64,000 nt of DNA, taken from contig JADZFU010000004.1 of the NCBI GenBank assembly GCA_020854265.1, positions 1-64,000 of the forward strand. Direction: 5' to 3'. Source of the stretch: Candidatus Uhrbacteria bacterium. Lineage in GTDB: Bacteria; Patescibacteriota; Patescibacteriia; 2-12-FULL-60-25. Below the pieces are notes generated by a model. The model was given only the letters and a program-made list of their open reading frames with translations. It did no database searches and was not told the DNA's origin. Below, one piece after another: positions 21,365 through 31,452 of this stretch (within the stretch, counting starts at the first letter, position 1; each line of letters starts with the position of its first letter). A program made the translations under genes and the position numbers.

Positions 21365-22381
21365 TTATTTTAGCAATGTTACGACGCCGCTACCAGGCAA
21401 TCCCAATTCCGATAAGCGTTTCATACGTTCGGACCCGGTGAGCAGTACATGGCCTTGGTCGGTTGTTTTGTGGGGCATGAAGTAGAGGATGGTGTGTTGG
21501 CTGCTCTCAACCATCCCGATTGCGAGGTCCATATCAAGATCCAAATCCATTCGTGCATCAAAACCGTATTCAAGCCGGTTTTCGGCGGATACCCATTTTC
21601 CCGGCGGGGAGATAAAGGTGGTCTTGGTTTGGCGTTCGGCCGGAGCCCCGGGAGAAAAAGAGACTAAAAAGTGGCTGGTGGAGTCTTGGGCAATCTCGGC
21701 CTTCATGAGCGAGAGGGAATTGGTATTGGCATGGATGGTTGGCGCGAGACCGAGCCTGCGGGCGGTCATGCAGGCGATCTCAAATATGCCAGGAGCATCA
21801 AGCTCAATCGTGTATGCCTTGTCACATGACAGGGAGCGGATCATGTCCGCGCTGTACTCGTCGTGAAAATCTGCGGCGAATACCGGCAGGTAATGCGAAA
21901 AATCGATCGTCGCGATCAAGATACTGTCCGGAGTCCGGATCAGCTCGGATGATATTTTTTGGGTGATTTCAAGCCTCGTGCCCGTCGGAGTGTCGATGCG
22001 CAGCATTGCAGGGACTATCTGCGCACCCGGCCATGCCTGTTCGATAAACGGGACCAGGCCATGTATCCCGTGCTCATCCGCTTGCCGTATTGAATCGGTG
22101 GTCAGAAACTCTTCTCCTGAAGAAAAGTGGTCCGGTGAAAGCAGGAATACATTTTTTGGTGCGGGCGTTGAAGCGAGCAATGAGGCAATTTCCCGGCCTG
22201 CAACAAGATGGTGGGGGATGATAAGGATACGGGCGTCTTTGGGGACAGGATATACTTCTTTGGCTTTGAAGGATGTTTCCAAAACAAAAGCAGGCGCGAA
22301 ACGGTTTTGGGCGGAAACGGAAAAACCGGTCCCACCAAGCAGGAGAACTGCGATGATGAAAACCGGTTTGAATCCGAACAT
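21365..22381 (-). CDS. MEMO/AmmeMemoRadiSam-B family protein with predicted signal peptide
   Basis: IIPHHLVAG, LLSPDHFSSG, ATIDFSHY, FEIACMTARRLGL motifs; N-terminal MFGFKPVFIIAVLLLGGTGFSVSAQ. Confidence 0.8.
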   Translation of the reverse strand: MFGFKPVFIIAVLLLGGTGFSVSAQNRFAPAFVLETSFKAKEVYPVPKDARILIIPHHLVAGREIASLLASTPAPKNVFLLSPDHFSSGEEFLTTDSIRQADEHGIHGLVPFIEQAWPGAQIVPAMLRIDTPTGTRLEITQKISSELIRTPDSILIATIDFSHYLPVFAADFHDEYSADMIRSLSCDKAYTIELDAPGIFEIACMTARRLGLAPTIHANTNSLSLMKAEIAQDSTSHFLVSFSPGAPAERQTKTTFISPPGKWVSAENRLEYGFDARMDLDLDMDLAIGMVESSQHTILYFMPHKTTDQGHVLLTGSERMKRLSELGLPGSGVVTLLK

Positions 22382-22385
22382 GATT

Positions 22386-22931
22386 TTAGGCTTTTTGCTC
22401 CTTGAGATAGTTCATCATGGTCTGGGCATCCGAGACCTCGAATGGATCGGTCGGACAATCATCCGAGAATCCCGGTTCGACGAACATTTTTTTGATGGTG
22501 CCGTCCTCTACGTACATACTGTAGCGCCAGGAGCGGTCGCCAAAGCCGAGGTTGTTCTTTTTGACGAGCATGCCCATTTTTTCGGTGAAGTCGCCATTGC
22601 CGTCGGGGAGCATGAAGACTTTTTCAATGTTCAGATCCTTTGCCCATTTGAACATGACAAAGGCGTCATTCACGGACAAACAGATCACTTCATCTACCCC
22701 AAGCTTTTTAAAATCCTCGTAGAACGCTTCGTAGCCAGGGGCGTGGACGGAAGAGCAGGTCGGCGTGAATGCGCCCGGAAGAGCAAAGAGGACGATTTTT
22801 TTTCCGGCAAAAATATCGGCGGTGGTGCGGTCCTGCCAGCGAAATGGATTCGGTCCCTCGACGCTTTCGTCGCGAACGCGGGTTTTGAATACGACATCAG
22901 GTACGCGGTCTCCTTCTTTCAGATGTGCCAT
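22386..22931 (-). CDS. Peroxiredoxin (Prx5-like)
   Basis: FALPGAFTPTCSSVHAPGYEAFYEDFKKLGVDEVICLSVNDAFVMFKWAKD. Confidence 0.92.
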   Translation of the reverse strand: MAHLKEGDRVPDVVFKTRVRDESVEGPNPFRWQDRTTADIFAGKKIVLFALPGAFTPTCSSVHAPGYEAFYEDFKKLGVDEVICLSVNDAFVMFKWAKDLNIEKVFMLPDGNGDFTEKMGMLVKKNNLGFGDRSWRYSMYVEDGTIKKMFVEPGFSDDCPTDPFEVSDAQTMMNYLKEQKA

Positions 22932-23000
22932 AGATACTATGTAATTGGATTGGATAAAGCTGGTAGAAATCAGCCGTATCTATGCTATCGTATCGGCTGC

Positions 23001-24041
23001 ATGCCTGCCAACCCCAGAATACTCGGAATAGAGACCAGCTGCGATGAAACGGCCATCGCGATTCTTGAGGTTGGAAAAACCCTAAAAATAGTGAAAAATC
23101 TGGTTTCATCTCAAATCCCTATCCATCAAAAATACGGCGGAGTTGTTCCGGAGGTCGCAGCTCGAACACATGTAGCCGAATCCGTATCTTTAATCACCGA
23201 GGCGCTCGGCAAGAAAGGGATGGATGCATTTGATGCGATTGCGGTTACATCAGGTCCGGGCCTCGCCACGGCGTTACGCGTGGGTATCGAAAGCGCACGC
23301 GTGCTGGCGATGCTATCCGGCAAAAAAATTGTCGGCGTGAACCACTTGGAGGGGCATTTGGCCTCGGCTTGGCTGAATGCATCCAACCGCAAGAAATGGA
23401 AATTTCCGCTTTTGGCATTGATCGTATCCGGCGGTCATACCGAGCTGGTATTGATGAAGGACTTTTGTAAATATAAAATCGTCGGACAAACACGCGATGA
23501 TGCGGCTGGCGAAGCGTTTGATAAAACTGCAAAGCTGGTGGGCCTGCCGTATCCAGGGGGGCCGCAGATCGCAAAACTTGCTTCGCTTGGAAATCCCGAC
23601 GCGTTTCCTCTTCCAAGACCGATGATGAATGACGGGAGCTTTGATTTCAGCTTTAGCGGATTGAAGACGGCAGTACGCATTGCATGGGAGCCGTGGTCCA
23701 AAATGGAAGATGCTCGGGCCGAGCAAGCCAAGCGCGACTTAGCCGCATCGGTTCAGACGGCTATTGTTGACGTCCTCGTCGAGAAGACAATGCGTGCCGC
23801 CGAGAAGTACAAGGTGAACGGAGTACTTGTTGTGGGCGGTGTTTCGGCAAACGCCTCTTTGAGAGAGCGGATGGAAAAAGCGATAAAGGAACGATTACCC
23901 AAACTCGCTTTTTTGCCGTCGGACCGTGCTTATATCACCGATAATGCTGCCATGATTGCAGCGGCCGGATATTGGAGAATCAAGAAAGGCGAGAAGCATG
24001 ATTGGCGAAAGCTGGATGCTCGTCCGGAATGGAATATATGA
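23001..24041 (+). CDS. tsaD: tRNA N6-adenosine threonylcarbamoyltransferase
   Basis: ATG at 23001 gives MPANPRILGIETSCDETAIAIL...GVNHLEGHLAS...LIVSGGHTEL...GGVSANASLRERM. Confidence 0.97.
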   Translation: MPANPRILGIETSCDETAIAILEVGKTLKIVKNLVSSQIPIHQKYGGVVPEVAARTHVAESVSLITEALGKKGMDAFDAIAVTSGPGLATALRVGIESARVLAMLSGKKIVGVNHLEGHLASAWLNASNRKKWKFPLLALIVSGGHTELVLMKDFCKYKIVGQTRDDAAGEAFDKTAKLVGLPYPGGPQIAKLASLGNPDAFPLPRPMMNDGSFDFSFSGLKTAVRIAWEPWSKMEDARAEQAKRDLAASVQTAIVDVLVEKTMRAAEKYKVNGVLVVGGVSANASLRERMEKAIKERLPKLAFLPSDRAYITDNAAMIAAAGYWRIKKGEKHDWRKLDARPEWNI

Positions 24042-24469
24042 ACTTCATCGTTGCAAGAATGGAAGATTGGGATTTGGCAGCAAAAGCCGTGGCTGACAGA
24101 CTTTCACCTGGTTCGATTTTGGCATTGTCTGGTCCGCTCGGTGCCGGAAAGACGACCTTTGTGCAAGCGTTGGCCCGCGCGCTCGGATCAAAAGATAAAC
24201 CGAGGAGTCCGACGTTTTCTTTGGTCCGTGCGTATAAAACCGCCCATTCCGCCATCAAACAGCTCGTACATGTGGATGCGTATCGGATCGAGTCGGAGCA
24301 AGATATTTTACCGCTCGGGCTTGAAGAGTATTTGGAGGACCCGGCAACGGTCATGGCTATTGAATGGCCGGAGCAGATTTCTGCATGGCTTGCAGGACAG
24401 ACACATGTCATCCGGATGCAGATCGAGCCGGACAAAGGCAGCGATGTGCGCCGTATACGGATCGCTTGA
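24038..24469 (+). CDS. tsaE: tRNA threonylcarbamoyladenosine biosynthesis ATPase TsaE
   Basis: LSGPLGAGKTTFVQALARALG; ATGA overlap with the tsaD stop (24038-24041). Confidence 0.93.
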   Translation: MNFIVARMEDWDLAAKAVADRLSPGSILALSGPLGAGKTTFVQALARALGSKDKPRSPTFSLVRAYKTAHSAIKQLVHVDAYRIESEQDILPLGLEEYLEDPATVMAIEWPEQISAWLAGQTHVIRMQIEPDKGSDVRRIRIA

Positions 24470-24471
24470 CC
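24466..24471 (+). promoter_or_regulatory. Candidate -35 (TTGACC) upstream of orphan gene 24533..25381
   Basis: TTGACC 67 nt upstream of the start, with SD-like gggagg just before TTG. Confidence 0.35.
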
Positions 24472-24532
24472 GTTTGGGATTATTTTGTTACATGTTAGAT
24501 AGCCGTTCCGTACCAAACGGCGGGAGGTTCCT

Positions 24533-25381
24533 TTGCCATCCAAGCGCGAACTCGTGGTGACATACCATGCCGTACAGCGCTATCTCGAGCGCGTCGAGCA
24601 TCGCAAGGCGCCACCGGTGATCCACCGAGTCGTCTACGAGATGATCCGGCCCAAGATCCTCGAGATCGTGAAGGGCGGCCGTCTCCTCGATGCGCGCGAA
24701 TGCGCCTTGTTTGTCCGTATGGCCGCGAATCTGGTCAGCGGCACGCGTCGTGCGCCGAATGCCCCTGCTCATTGGGGACATTACTACTACGATGAGTCCA
24801 AGGGCGTGATCGCCGTGGTGAACCACGACCATGCCGTCACGACCGTCATCGTGCCCGACGACTTCCAGTTCGAGCATCTCCAGCGCTTCAAGAAGCCCGG
24901 CGATCCGGAGTCCGGAGTGCAGACGCGTTCCGACATTCTTCCGAAGGCGCAGCCGCCCAAGACCGAATACGACGGAGCGGATCTCGAGATTTGCGTCTCG
25001 GACGGGGTCCAGCCGGACGCAGCCGCGGTGAAGGCCTGGATCAACAACCACGCGTCGGACGTCGCCGCCGTGTGGATGGATGGACCAAGCCGTACCGTCT
25101 ATCAAGTCGAACGAGTGATCCGTAGCATGCCGGAGTTCGGCGCTTCGCTCACGGATCCCGGAACGGATGCCATCTGGTTCATCCGTGAGATCCTGGACAA
25201 GGAGCTGCACGTGCCGCGACGCATCGTGTGCTGTGCGGAGTGGACCATGTTCATCCTCTTGTCCTTGGTCGGCAGAAACAGCGAAATCCCGAACGAGGGC
25301 GTAAGCTTCTCGCCGGGTACGGTCTACGCCATCTCGCTCGCCGGAGCACATCCCGAGCTCGTGCGCGTGCGTAAGATCTAG
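24533..25381 (+). CDS. Orphan hypothetical protein (282 aa), TTG start, strongly C-ending codon usage
   Basis: SD gggagg upstream of TTG; own terminator downstream; protein MPSKRELVVTYHAVQRYLERVEHRKAPPVIHRVVYEMIRPKILEIV... Confidence 0.75.
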   Translation: MPSKRELVVTYHAVQRYLERVEHRKAPPVIHRVVYEMIRPKILEIVKGGRLLDARECALFVRMAANLVSGTRRAPNAPAHWGHYYYDESKGVIAVVNHDHAVTTVIVPDDFQFEHLQRFKKPGDPESGVQTRSDILPKAQPPKTEYDGADLEICVSDGVQPDAAAVKAWINNHASDVAAVWMDGPSRTVYQVERVIRSMPEFGASLTDPGTDAIWFIREILDKELHVPRRIVCCAEWTMFILLSLVGRNSEIPNEGVSFSPGTVYAISLAGAHPELVRVRKI

Positions 25382-25387
25382 TATCAG

Positions 25388-25418
25388 CCTCCCCTTGGCT
25401 CCAAGGGGAGGATTTTTT
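25388..25418. terminator. Intrinsic terminator
   Basis: cctccccttggctccaaggggaggatttttta. Confidence 0.85.
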
Positions 25419-27198
25419 ATGCTTCGAAATTAGTCGAATCGACACTTGCAACAGCCAAGACTTCGTCGACGCTGGTGAGTCCGTCGAGTGCTTTTAATAA
25501 TCCATCTTGCGCCATGGTAATCATGCCGTTTTTTACCGCAATCTCTTGGATTTTATATTCTGAAATGTCTCCGCCGGATAAAATGATTTCTTCGATTTCA
25601 TTCGTCATGGTGAAGATTTCATAAATACCGAGGCGGCCTTTGTATCCGTCGTTTTCTTTGGTGACTTTTTTCGGGTCAGGCTCGAAGAATTCTAGCTTTT
25701 CCAGATCCACTTTTACGCCAGATGCAGGAGAGATGGTCGAAAGAATGCTTTTTACCTGTTTGAGTTTTGCAGCCGAGAGCTTGGCCGGGACCTTCATATC
25801 AGGCTGGAGACGGCGCACAAGACGCTGTCCTATGAGCGCATTCAAGGCGGGAGCCAGCAAGAACGGTTTGACGCCCATGGACAAGAAGCGTGGAACAGCG
25901 CCTGCTGCTGAGTTGGTGTGAATGGTGGACACGACCAAGTGGCCAGTGAGCGCGGCTTGAATGGCGATTTCTGCGGTTTCGGCGTCACGGATTTCACCGA
26001 CCATGACGATGTCCGGATCTTGGCGGAGAATGGAGCGCAAGCCCTTGGCAAAATCGTAGTTTTTGCTGTGATCGATTTGGCTTTGGTTGATGCCCTGCAG
26101 TTTGTATTCGATCGGATCCTCGAGCGTGATGATTTTTTCAGTCGAGGTGTTCAGTTTTTTCAAAATAGCGTAGAGCGTGGTGGTTTTACCGGAACCGGTC
26201 GGACCGGTGGTAATGATCATGCCATTCGGTTTCTCGATTTCGGCAATCAGAGATTCCAGCGCTTTGCCGCGGATTCCGAGCGCGTCAAATTCAAGTGCGA
26301 TTGCTTTTGGACGAAGAATACGCATGACGACCGATTCTCCAAAAGCCGTGGGTAAAAAACTGACACGAATATCGATCTTTTCATTCGTGAGATAAATGGT
26401 GATGCGGCCATCTTGCGGAACATCATCGACATTGATTTTGACCCCCGCTAAAAGCTTCAAGCGGCCGATCATCTGCTTCCAAGCGGTTTTGGGCAAGGTA
26501 GCAGCATCGCGGAGCAAGCCGTCGATGCGGAAGCGGATTTTTACGTCTTCCTCTTCCGCTTCGACATGAACGTCGGATGTGCCGATACGGAGCGCCGCTC
26601 CAAACATCAACGTGATGAGATCGGAAGTATTTACCTGGGTAATTTTTTTTTGGAGATCTTCAAAATTGGAAATTTCTTTCTCGTACTTCTCGAGATCGGC
26701 TTCGTTGATGCGGTATCCGTAAATGATCTCTTTTGGCGTGGGGAGTTTGTCGTATAGTTTCAGTGCCAGTTCGAGCGAATCATCCGAAATCAGATAGATC
26801 TGTACATTTGCATGACGCTCTTTTTTTATCTGCGCGACCAGATCATCCACATCTTTACCCGGAGAGGTTGTACCGAGGCGCACCTCATCGCCTTGCAGGA
26901 GAAATGCGACGACATGCAAGGTCGTTGCTACGTCTCGAGAGATAAGCGAAAGCGCTTCTGGTGCAATTGGAAAACCGCGCAGGACAATATGCGGCAGCCC
27001 GAGCTCCGCCGCTTTTTCTTTCGCCAGCTGTTCTTTTTCTTGGAGCTTGACCGAGCTCAGTGCCTCTTCGAGTTTTCCCGTGGTTGAGGTCGTTGCAGTT
27101 TTTTTTGAGGATGCTGACGGAGCGGCCGGAGCGCCAGCCGCGCCTCCCGAAGCTCCGGAGGGTTTGGCTTTCTTCAGGAGGTCTTCAATGGAGGGCAT
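25417..27198 (-). CDS. pilB: Type IV pilus assembly / type II secretion ATPase (PilB/GspE family)
   Basis: TGPTGSGKTTTLYAILKKLN, LEDPIEYKLQGINQSQID, LRQDPDIVMVGEIRDAETAEIAIQAALTGHLVVSTIHTN. Confidence 0.94.
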   Translation of the reverse strand: MPSIEDLLKKAKPSGASGGAAGAPAAPSASSKKTATTSTTGKLEEALSSVKLQEKEQLAKEKAAELGLPHIVLRGFPIAPEALSLISRDVATTLHVVAFLLQGDEVRLGTTSPGKDVDDLVAQIKKERHANVQIYLISDDSLELALKLYDKLPTPKEIIYGYRINEADLEKYEKEISNFEDLQKKITQVNTSDLITLMFGAALRIGTSDVHVEAEEEDVKIRFRIDGLLRDAATLPKTAWKQMIGRLKLLAGVKINVDDVPQDGRITIYLTNEKIDIRVSFLPTAFGESVVMRILRPKAIALEFDALGIRGKALESLIAEIEKPNGMIITTGPTGSGKTTTLYAILKKLNTSTEKIITLEDPIEYKLQGINQSQIDHSKNYDFAKGLRSILRQDPDIVMVGEIRDAETAEIAIQAALTGHLVVSTIHTNSAAGAVPRFLSMGVKPFLLAPALNALIGQRLVRRLQPDMKVPAKLSAAKLKQVKSILSTISPASGVKVDLEKLEFFEPDPKKVTKENDGYKGRLGIYEIFTMTNEIEEIILSGGDISEYKIQEIAVKNGMITMAQDGLLKALDGLTSVDEVLAVASVDSTNFEA

Positions 27199-27204
27199 AG
27201 CTGA

Positions 27205-28224
27205 TTAGGAAGGATTGTAGGAACCGGTGAGCCAACGCAGCCAGCGGTGGATTTTGGGGGCGGCGCCGCCTTCTCCCAAGCGAATGAATAGGTGGTGCCA
27301 TGCGGCGTATTGGAAGGAAACGCTGACTACACCCACGGTAATCATGACGCTGAAGAATAGAATAACCCCGATGACGTACGCGACGTAGACCACAGCGGAG
27401 GCATTTAAGCTGGCTCCGACTACCATGAGAAGGAATATCGGAAGGATCATCATCAAAAAGGCAACGAAACCTGTTACCAAGAGTAAGGCGCTGATGACAA
27501 AGAGTACGAGACCAATCTCCAAGACATTCAGCCACGCTTTTTTAAACAGATGCCAGGCGCGGATGATGGATTCGGCAACATGGGCGTCTTGCAGGACAAT
27601 GGCATTAAGGGCAAAAAGATGGATTGAGGTGACTGTGATAGCGGAGGCGATATACACGAGGGCCGCCAAAACCGTGGCAATAGAAAGCCAGACCGACGGA
27701 TATGTTATGGAGTATCCAACTGGAACAATCATAATGAAACGTGCAAGCCAAAGCAGGAACAAGGTGATGATATTCAGGAAGAAGATACGCGGAAGATAGC
27801 GTGCGCCTGTGGTGAGGGTTTCACGCAAGGTCGGCGTACGGCCGCGAATGCGTCCTCCATGGCCAAAAACAAGCGCTCCTTGGGAGATAAGTGCAAAACC
27901 GATGATGCCGAGGGAAATGACTATACCAATAAGAAGACTGATGATGGCGCCGGATGCCGAGAATACGGAAGGTGCAAGAATAATGCGTTCGTATAACGAG
28001 ACGGCATAGGGAGATATGCTTGGATCCATGAGGGCCGTACCTTGATTTTTTGCCTGTTTGAACGCAACGAGGACCACATCATAGACGCCGCCTGTTTGGA
28101 ACATGCTTGCGAAAAATGCCGGGAGCCAAAGCCATTTCATGCGCCATGCTTCTTTGAGGGAAGGCGGGATAATGTGGCGGTATAAAGAGCCGAAAGCTTC
28201 TTGCTTTGTGTTTTTGCGTATCAT
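27205..28224 (-). CDS. Multi-pass membrane protein of unknown function
   Basis: 339-aa ORF with several long hydrophobic segments; 6 nt from the pilB-like gene. Confidence 0.7.
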   Translation of the reverse strand: MIRKNTKQEAFGSLYRHIIPPSLKEAWRMKWLWLPAFFASMFQTGGVYDVVLVAFKQAKNQGTALMDPSISPYAVSLYERIILAPSVFSASGAIISLLIGIVISLGIIGFALISQGALVFGHGGRIRGRTPTLRETLTTGARYLPRIFFLNIITLFLLWLARFIMIVPVGYSITYPSVWLSIATVLAALVYIASAITVTSIHLFALNAIVLQDAHVAESIIRAWHLFKKAWLNVLEIGLVLFVISALLLVTGFVAFLMMILPIFLLMVVGASLNASAVVYVAYVIGVILFFSVMITVGVVSVSFQYAAWHHLFIRLGEGGAAPKIHRWLRWLTGSYNPS

Positions 28225-28251
28225 AAGAGCGATTTACGTCCATAATAACAC

Positions 28252-28280
28252 AAAATCCCCCGCATGAGGCGGGGGATTTG
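28252..28280. terminator. Intrinsic terminator downstream of ftsH
   Basis: aaaatcccccgcatgaggcgggggatttg. Confidence 0.75.
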
Positions 28281-28288
28281 GTGTGTAC

Positions 28289-30148
28289 TTATCCGGCGAC
28301 TTCCATTCCTTCTTTTTTCAGCTTGGCTTTGGGATTTGCCGGCGGCACCCCGACCACTTTTTCGAATTCGTCGCGCTCGATGGTTTCATGCTTTACGAGA
28401 TGCTCGGCGATGCGGTCCATGGCGGCGCGGTTTTTGGAAACGATTTCGATAGCGGTTTCCAGACCCTGTTTTATGAGTCCGTCGATTTCCTTGTCGATCA
28501 AGACAGCTTTGTCTTCGGAGTAGTCGCGGGTCTCATGGATTTCTCGTCCGAGGAAAATCATGTCCTCGCGCTGGCCATAGGTGCGGGGACCGAGTGCGTC
28601 GGACATGCCCCACTGCGTAACCATATTGCGGGCAAGTTTGGTGGCCTGCTGCATGTCATTGGAGGCGCCCGTGGTCAGATCGCCAAAGATGACTTTTTCC
28701 GCGGCATATCCGCCAAGGGTCATGGCGATATCCTCCACATATTCTTTGCGGCGGCGCATGGTTCGGTCTTCGGTCGGCAGTTTGATGGTGTAACCGTTCG
28801 CACGACCGCGGCTGATGATCGAGACTTTTTGTACCGGATCGGCATGCGGCGAGAGGTGGGCGACAAGGGCGTGGCCTGCTTCATGGTAGGCGGTGACCTT
28901 GCGCTCTTCTTCGTTCATGATGTGGCTTTTTCGTTCTGGTCCGATCATGACTTTCTCGATCGATTCAAGCAGGTCCTTGTAGGTGACCTCGCTTTGATTG
29001 CGGCGCGCGGCAAGGATAGCGGCCTCATTCATGAGATTCATCAAATCCGCGCCGGAGAAGCCGGGAGTACGTTCGGCTAATTTGCGGAGATCCACATCTT
29101 TAGAGAGCGGTTTGTTTTTTGCGTGGATATTGAGGATTTCATTGCGGTCGCGGATATCCGGCGGATCGAGCACGACGCGGCGGTCAAAGCGGCCTGGGCG
29201 GAGCAAGGCCGGGTCAAGCACATCCGGACGGTTGGTTGCAGCAATCACGATTACGCCGAGATTCGGTTCAAAACCGTCCATCTCCACAAGGATTTGATTG
29301 AGCGTTTGTTCGCGTTCATCGTGAGAGCCTCCGAGACCGGCGCCGCGCTGACGGCCAACGGCATCGATTTCATCGATGAAGACAATGCAGGGAGCGGATT
29401 TTTTTGCTTTTGCGAACAGATCACGGACGCGGGATGCTCCGACGCCGACGAACATCTCAACGAATTCGGAACCAGAAATATGAAGGAAAGGGACATCGGC
29501 TTCGCCGGCTACGGCGCGGGCGAGTAATGTTTTACCCGTACCCGGAGAGCCCATGAGCAGAACGCCTTTTGGAATTTTGGCTCCAAGTTTGGAAAACTTT
29601 TCCGGCTGTTTGAGGAATTCTACAACTTCCATTAATTCCTGTTTGGCTTCGCGGACGCCGGCGACGTTTGCAAAGGTGATTTTTTCCTGACCTTTGGCGG
29701 TTTCGCGCGCACCGCTTTGTCCAAAGCTCATCGCTTTATTGTTTTGTCCTTGCACTTGGCGGAAGAAGAACAGCATGAGCGCAAAAACCAAAAGCAGCGG
29801 AATCAATGATTGGAGCAGAATCCCGCCCCACAATTGGAGTCCGGATGGCTCTTTGACCGTTGTTTTGAGTTCGCGAGCCTTGGCAGCGTCTACGCCATAG
29901 GCCTGAAGCAGTTCCGGAACGGAAATGGATTCTTCTTTATCGACCATGACTTTGGAGCCGTCAGCCAAGGAGACTTCGAGGCGGTTGCCGCGGATCACGA
30001 CTTCGGAGACTTGGCCGGCTTGAACCTGTTCGGCAAAGCCTGAGACATCAAGGGTTTTTGGCTGATCAAGATTCACAAAGGCGAGCGCCACGGCAGCCAA
30101 GGCCACGGCACCGACGATAAGCAAGACGTTACGGACAGTCGTATTCAT
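28289..30148 (-). CDS. ftsH: ATP-dependent zinc metalloprotease FtsH
   Basis: [63 protein letters not shown]. Confidence 0.97.
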   Translation of the reverse strand: MNTTVRNVLLIVGAVALAAVALAFVNLDQPKTLDVSGFAEQVQAGQVSEVVIRGNRLEVSLADGSKVMVDKEESISVPELLQAYGVDAAKARELKTTVKEPSGLQLWGGILLQSLIPLLLVFALMLFFFRQVQGQNNKAMSFGQSGARETAKGQEKITFANVAGVREAKQELMEVVEFLKQPEKFSKLGAKIPKGVLLMGSPGTGKTLLARAVAGEADVPFLHISGSEFVEMFVGVGASRVRDLFAKAKKSAPCIVFIDEIDAVGRQRGAGLGGSHDEREQTLNQILVEMDGFEPNLGVIVIAATNRPDVLDPALLRPGRFDRRVVLDPPDIRDRNEILNIHAKNKPLSKDVDLRKLAERTPGFSGADLMNLMNEAAILAARRNQSEVTYKDLLESIEKVMIGPERKSHIMNEEERKVTAYHEAGHALVAHLSPHADPVQKVSIISRGRANGYTIKLPTEDRTMRRRKEYVEDIAMTLGGYAAEKVIFGDLTTGASNDMQQATKLARNMVTQWGMSDALGPRTYGQREDMIFLGREIHETRDYSEDKAVLIDKEIDGLIKQGLETAIEIVSKNRAAMDRIAEHLVKHETIERDEFEKVVGVPPANPKAKLKKEGMEVAG

Positions 30149-30217
30149 AAGCGTTTTGGCGAGGTTAACGAAAAACCGCTCCGTTGTCTACGGGGCGGCT
30201 TTTCGAGCTTTTTTGGC

Positions 30218-31315
30218 TTAGGCTTTGACTTCTTCCTTTTCTTCCTTCTGCTTGCGGAGCGAGAGGCCGAGGCGGTGATTCTCTGCATCGATTGAGATGA
30301 TGCGGAATTCGAATTCATCGCCGACGCGGGCTACTTCGTTCACATCTTTGACCGGCTTTTGGCCGAGTTCGCTGATGTGGGCGAGGCCGTGGATATCCGG
30401 GTCGAGCTCGACGAACAATCCGAACGGATTGATCTTGAGTACGCGTCCCTTGACCCACTGGTTCATGGCGTAGCGTTTGGCTACGTCCTTCCACGGATCC
30501 GTGATGAGTTTCTTCATCGACAAGAAGATTTTGGAGCCTTCGAGGTTGATGATTTCGGCGCGGACATTGTCGCCGATCTTTAGCACGTCGCGAGGGTGGT
30601 CGATGCGCTGCCAGGCGATTTCGGAGATATGTACCAAACCTTCGAGATTGTCATCGAAGCGGACAAAGGCACCAAAGTCGGTGACGGCGGTAACGGTGCC
30701 CTCGACATGGTCTCCGACTTTATATTTGGAGAGAACGCTTTCCTGCTTGGTTTCCCAAACGGCTTTTTCGGAAACAACAATCTTTTCTTCTTCTTCGTTT
30801 ACGTCGAGGATTTTGACATCCATCGATTGTCCGACGAGCTGTTTGAGTTTTTCCTGGATCTTGTTTTTTTCGCCGCCGGCTACGCGCGGGTAGTTGGCAG
30901 GGGAGAGCTGGGATACCGGGACGAATGCCGGGACATTTTCTACGCGGGTGATAAGACCGCCTTTGTTGGCATCGAGGATTTTGACATTGATGACAGCACC
31001 AGCCGTGAGCAATTCCTTGATCTTGTCCCACGAGCGCTTGCGGCCTGCTCCCTTGAGCGAGAGTTCGAGTTCGCCGAATTCGTTGTCGAGTTCGATGACG
31101 GTTGCTTCGACATCGTCGCCGACGCGAAGGTCGAGATGTTTGTCGAGTTCCGGCCCGCGGATCAAACCGACGGCGAGGCCGCCGACGTCGATACGTACTT
31201 CATTGCGGCCGACGGATACGACGGAGCCTTTTACGACGTCGCCGACATTCGGGAAAGCGACGGAAGCATTTTCTTCCATGACTTTCGCAAAGGCGGAGGT
31301 ATTGGTGTTTTCCAT
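30218..31315 (-). CDS. rpsA: 30S ribosomal protein S1 (four S1-type repeats)
   Basis: Repeated S1 motifs: GDVVKGSVVSVGRNEVRIDVGG, GDHVEGTVTAVTDFGAFVRFDDNLEGLVHISEIAW, MNQWVKGRVLKINPFGLFVELDPDIHGLAHISELG. Confidence 0.92.
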   Translation of the reverse strand: MENTNTSAFAKVMEENASVAFPNVGDVVKGSVVSVGRNEVRIDVGGLAVGLIRGPELDKHLDLRVGDDVEATVIELDNEFGELELSLKGAGRKRSWDKIKELLTAGAVINVKILDANKGGLITRVENVPAFVPVSQLSPANYPRVAGGEKNKIQEKLKQLVGQSMDVKILDVNEEEEKIVVSEKAVWETKQESVLSKYKVGDHVEGTVTAVTDFGAFVRFDDNLEGLVHISEIAWQRIDHPRDVLKIGDNVRAEIINLEGSKIFLSMKKLITDPWKDVAKRYAMNQWVKGRVLKINPFGLFVELDPDIHGLAHISELGQKPVKDVNEVARVGDEFEFRIISIDAENHRLGLSLRKQKEEKEEVKA

Positions 31316-31452
31316 GTGAATAATTACGAACGTTATGACCCTCCGTCATGCGGAGAGCCGTCTGCCGATGGATAAAAAGACCCGGTCCAGACGGATGAAT
31401 AAGCAAGTTATTCGGCCCGAACCTTACAGAAAACCCGATTTTTCGTCAAGAA

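Noticed and set aside
21963-23000. Long N-terminal extension of the tsaD ORF (692-aa ORF)
   Set aside because: It runs antisense through the MEMO-family and peroxiredoxin genes; TsaD homology begins exactly at ATG 23001.
24488-25351. 287-aa minus-strand ORF
   Set aside because: Mirror ORF of the high-C3 gene 24533..25381; GC-biased third positions create open antisense frames. The plus frame has the SD, start and terminator.
28283-29080. 265-aa plus-strand ORF
   Set aside because: Antisense to ftsH, which is unambiguous.
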